A stretch of DNA of 6,206 bases from Legionella genomosp. 1 (GTDB lineage Bacteria; Pseudomonadota; Gammaproteobacteria; Legionellales; Legionellaceae), in assembly GCA_945862275.1 (NCBI GenBank), contig CAMAYA010000076.1, positions 1-6,206 of the forward strand. Reading direction: 5' to 3'. Of this stretch, positions 4,672-6,206 are shown piece by piece; position 1 is the first letter of the stretch; the number at the start of each line of letters is the position of its first letter. The notes beneath the pieces were generated by a model. It saw only the letters and a list, made by a program, of their open reading frames with translations. It did not search any database and had not been told where the DNA came from. Position numbers and translations under genes: made by a program.

Positions 4672-6206
4672 TTACCAACTACCAGTACGCTTGAATTCTT
4701 CAACCGCTGCTTTTAATTTTGATTCGATTGCATCGTCGTAGGCACCTGCCTCGTTGATTTTGTGTAGCAAGTCGGCATGCGAACTGTGCATGTATCCTTG
4801 CAATGCGGCTTCAAACGCGGTGACTTCAGACACAGGCACATCATCCAGGTATCCTTTATCTACCACAAAAAGAGACAACCCCATTTCGGCGACCGAGAAC
4901 GGTGCATATTGTTTTTGCTTCATCAGTTCAGTAATGCGTTGGCCGCGCTCAAGCTGCTTGCGAGTCACATCATCCAAATCAGATGCAAATTGTGAAAACG
5001 CTTCTAATTCACGAAATTGCGCCAACGCTAGTCGAGTACCGCCGCCTAATTTTTTCATGATTTTGGTTTGAGCCGCCCCACCTACGCGAGATACAGACAA
5101 GCCTGAGTTAATGGCCGGACGAACGCCTGAGTTGAATAAATCAACATCCAAGAAAATCTGTCCGTCTGTAATGGAAATCACATTGGTCGGAACGAATGCC
5201 GACACATCGCCTGCTTGCGTTTCAATGATCGGAAACGCTGTTAGTGAGCCTGTTTTTCCAACGACAGCACCATTCGTTAACCGTTCCACTTCAACAGCAT
5301 TAATGCGCGCTGCACGCTCTAGCAGTCGTGAATGCAGATAAAAAATGTCCCCAGGATACGCTTCACGACCCGGTGGGCGGCGCAGCAACAAGGATATTTG
5401 TCGGTAAGCCCAGGCTTGCTTTGTTAAATCATCATACACAATCAGCGCATCTTCACCGCGTTCCATGAAATATTCACCCATGGAGCAGCCAGAATAAGGG
5501 GCAATGAATTGCAGTGCTGCAGAATCAGCAGCACCGGCGACCACAACAATCGTGTGTTCGAGTGCGCCATGCTCTTCTAATTTACGAACAATGGCCGCCA
5601 CAGATGAGGCTTTCTGACCAATGGCCACGTATACGCATTTAACGCCGGTTCCTTTTTGGTTAATAATGGCATCGAGTGCAATGGCGGTTTTACCCGTTTG
5701 TCGGTCACCAATGATCAATTCACGTTGTCCACGCCCAACAGGAACCATGGCATCAATCGCTTTCAATCCGGTTTGTACGGGTTCATCTACTGATTTTCGT
5801 GCAATAACGCCTGGCGCCACTTTTTCAATCGGCGATGTTTTTTCAGCAACAATAGGGCCTTTTCCATCAATGGGATTGCCAAGCGCGTCCACTACACGGC
5901 CCAACAGGCCCGGACCTACAGGCACTTCAAGAATACGCCCGGTACACTTGCCTTTCTGGCCTTCAGATAAACTCGTTGAATTACCTAGAATAACCGCTCC
6001 GACAGAATCACGCTCTAAGTTCAAAGCCAACCCATACACGCCGCCTGGGAATTCAATCATTTCACCCTGCATCACATCATCAAGACCGTGCAAGCGAACA
6101 ATCCCATCTTTCAAACTAACAATGGTGCCTTCATTTCGCGCATCAGACGCGACATTAAACTTCTCGATTTTTTCTCTGATCAGTTCGCTGATTTCAGATG
6201 GATTTA
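4672..6206 (-). CDS. atpA: F1Fo ATP synthase alpha subunit (5' end cut by window)
   Basis: Alpha alternates with beta in the F1 hexamer, binds nucleotide non-catalytically and supplies the arginine finger to the catalytic site. The open frame runs unbroken to the right edge, giving 510 visible residues. The first is Asn of NPSEISELI, which aligns with residue 4 of E. coli alpha (513 residues), so about three codons are missing. On that numbering the Walker A loop GDRQTGKT is at 169-176 with Lys175, and SVSRVGGAAQ puts the arginine finger at 376, both as in E. coli. Other landmarks are EVPVGPGLLGRVVDALGNPI, DALIVYDDLTKQAWAYRQ (Walker B region), LLLRRPPGREAYPGD and PTNVISITDGQI. The C-terminus EFKRTGSW matches the family ending. 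A TTG at 6114 is an internal leucine codon, not the start. atpH should lie upstream beyond the window. Confidence 0.97.
   Translation of the reverse strand, partial: NPSEISELIREKIEKFNVASDARNEGTIVSLKDGIVRLHGLDDVMQGEMIEFPGGVYGLALNLERDSVGAVILGNSTSLSEGQKGKCTGRILEVPVGPGLLGRVVDALGNPIDGKGPIVAEKTSPIEKVAPGVIARKSVDEPVQTGLKAIDAMVPVGRGQRELIIGDRQTGKTAIALDAIINQKGTGVKCVYVAIGQKASSVAAIVRKLEEHGALEHTIVVVAGAADSAALQFIAPYSGCSMGEYFMERGEDALIVYDDLTKQAWAYRQISLLLRRPPGREAYPGDIFYLHSRLLERAARINAVEVERLTNGAVVGKTGSLTAFPIIETQAGDVSAFVPTNVISITDGQIFLDVDLFNSGVRPAINSGLSVSRVGGAAQTKIMKKLGGGTRLALAQFRELEAFSQFASDLDDVTRKQLERGQRITELMKQKQYAPFSVAEMGLSLFVVDKGYLDDVPVSEVTAFEAALQGYMHSSHADLLHKINEAGAYDDAIESKLKAAVEEFKRTGSW

Noticed and set aside
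6112..6114. TTG as start of atpA
   Set aside because: The frame continues upstream to the window edge with residues matching the E. coli alpha N-terminus (NPSEISELI...FNVASDARNEGTIVS); TTG is internal Leu34.

Overview
The window looks like chromosomal DNA of a gammaproteobacterium. The F1 ATP synthase subunits are close to the Escherichia coli proteins along their whole length, and the residue numbering of the alpha and beta nucleotide-binding motifs is the same or off by one. A Legionellales-type host (Legionella/Coxiella relatives) is a reasonable guess from the general flavour of the proteins, but this is inference and the sequence alone does not prove it. Base composition looks moderate. 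There is no tRNA, rRNA, insertion sequence, CRISPR array or phage structural gene.

Layout. On the + strand there is a small single-domain helix-turn-helix protein (64-315). A 202-base intergenic region (316-517) follows, holding a good sigma-70-type promoter and a strongly structured leader. Next comes a CNNM/CBS/CorC_HlyC-domain membrane protein of the YtfL/PaeA type (518-1813). A 137-base convergent spacer (1814-1950) contains a GC-rich inverted repeat. From 1951 to the right edge, the - strand carries the 3' half of an ATP synthase operon, transcribed right to left as atpA (5' end cut by the window by about three codons), atpG, atpD and atpC, with gaps of 26 and 11 bases and a translationally coupled atpD/atpC junction.

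How it works together. The four - strand genes encode the alpha, gamma, beta and epsilon subunits of the cytoplasmic F1 sector of the H+-translocating ATP synthase. The Fo genes and atpH would be expected just beyond the right edge. The operon appears to end at atpC. The + strand YtfL-like gene is a separate unit with its own promoter, and its family includes the E. coli polyamine exporter PaeA.

Most interesting point. The leader between the promoter at 321-349 and the ytfL-like start at 518 contains nested long-range complementarity: a 9-bp outer stem, a 10-bp inner stem and two internal hairpins, one extendable to 16 bp, with mutually exclusive alternatives. This is what a cis-regulatory RNA would look like. 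I could not match it to a riboswitch class I know.
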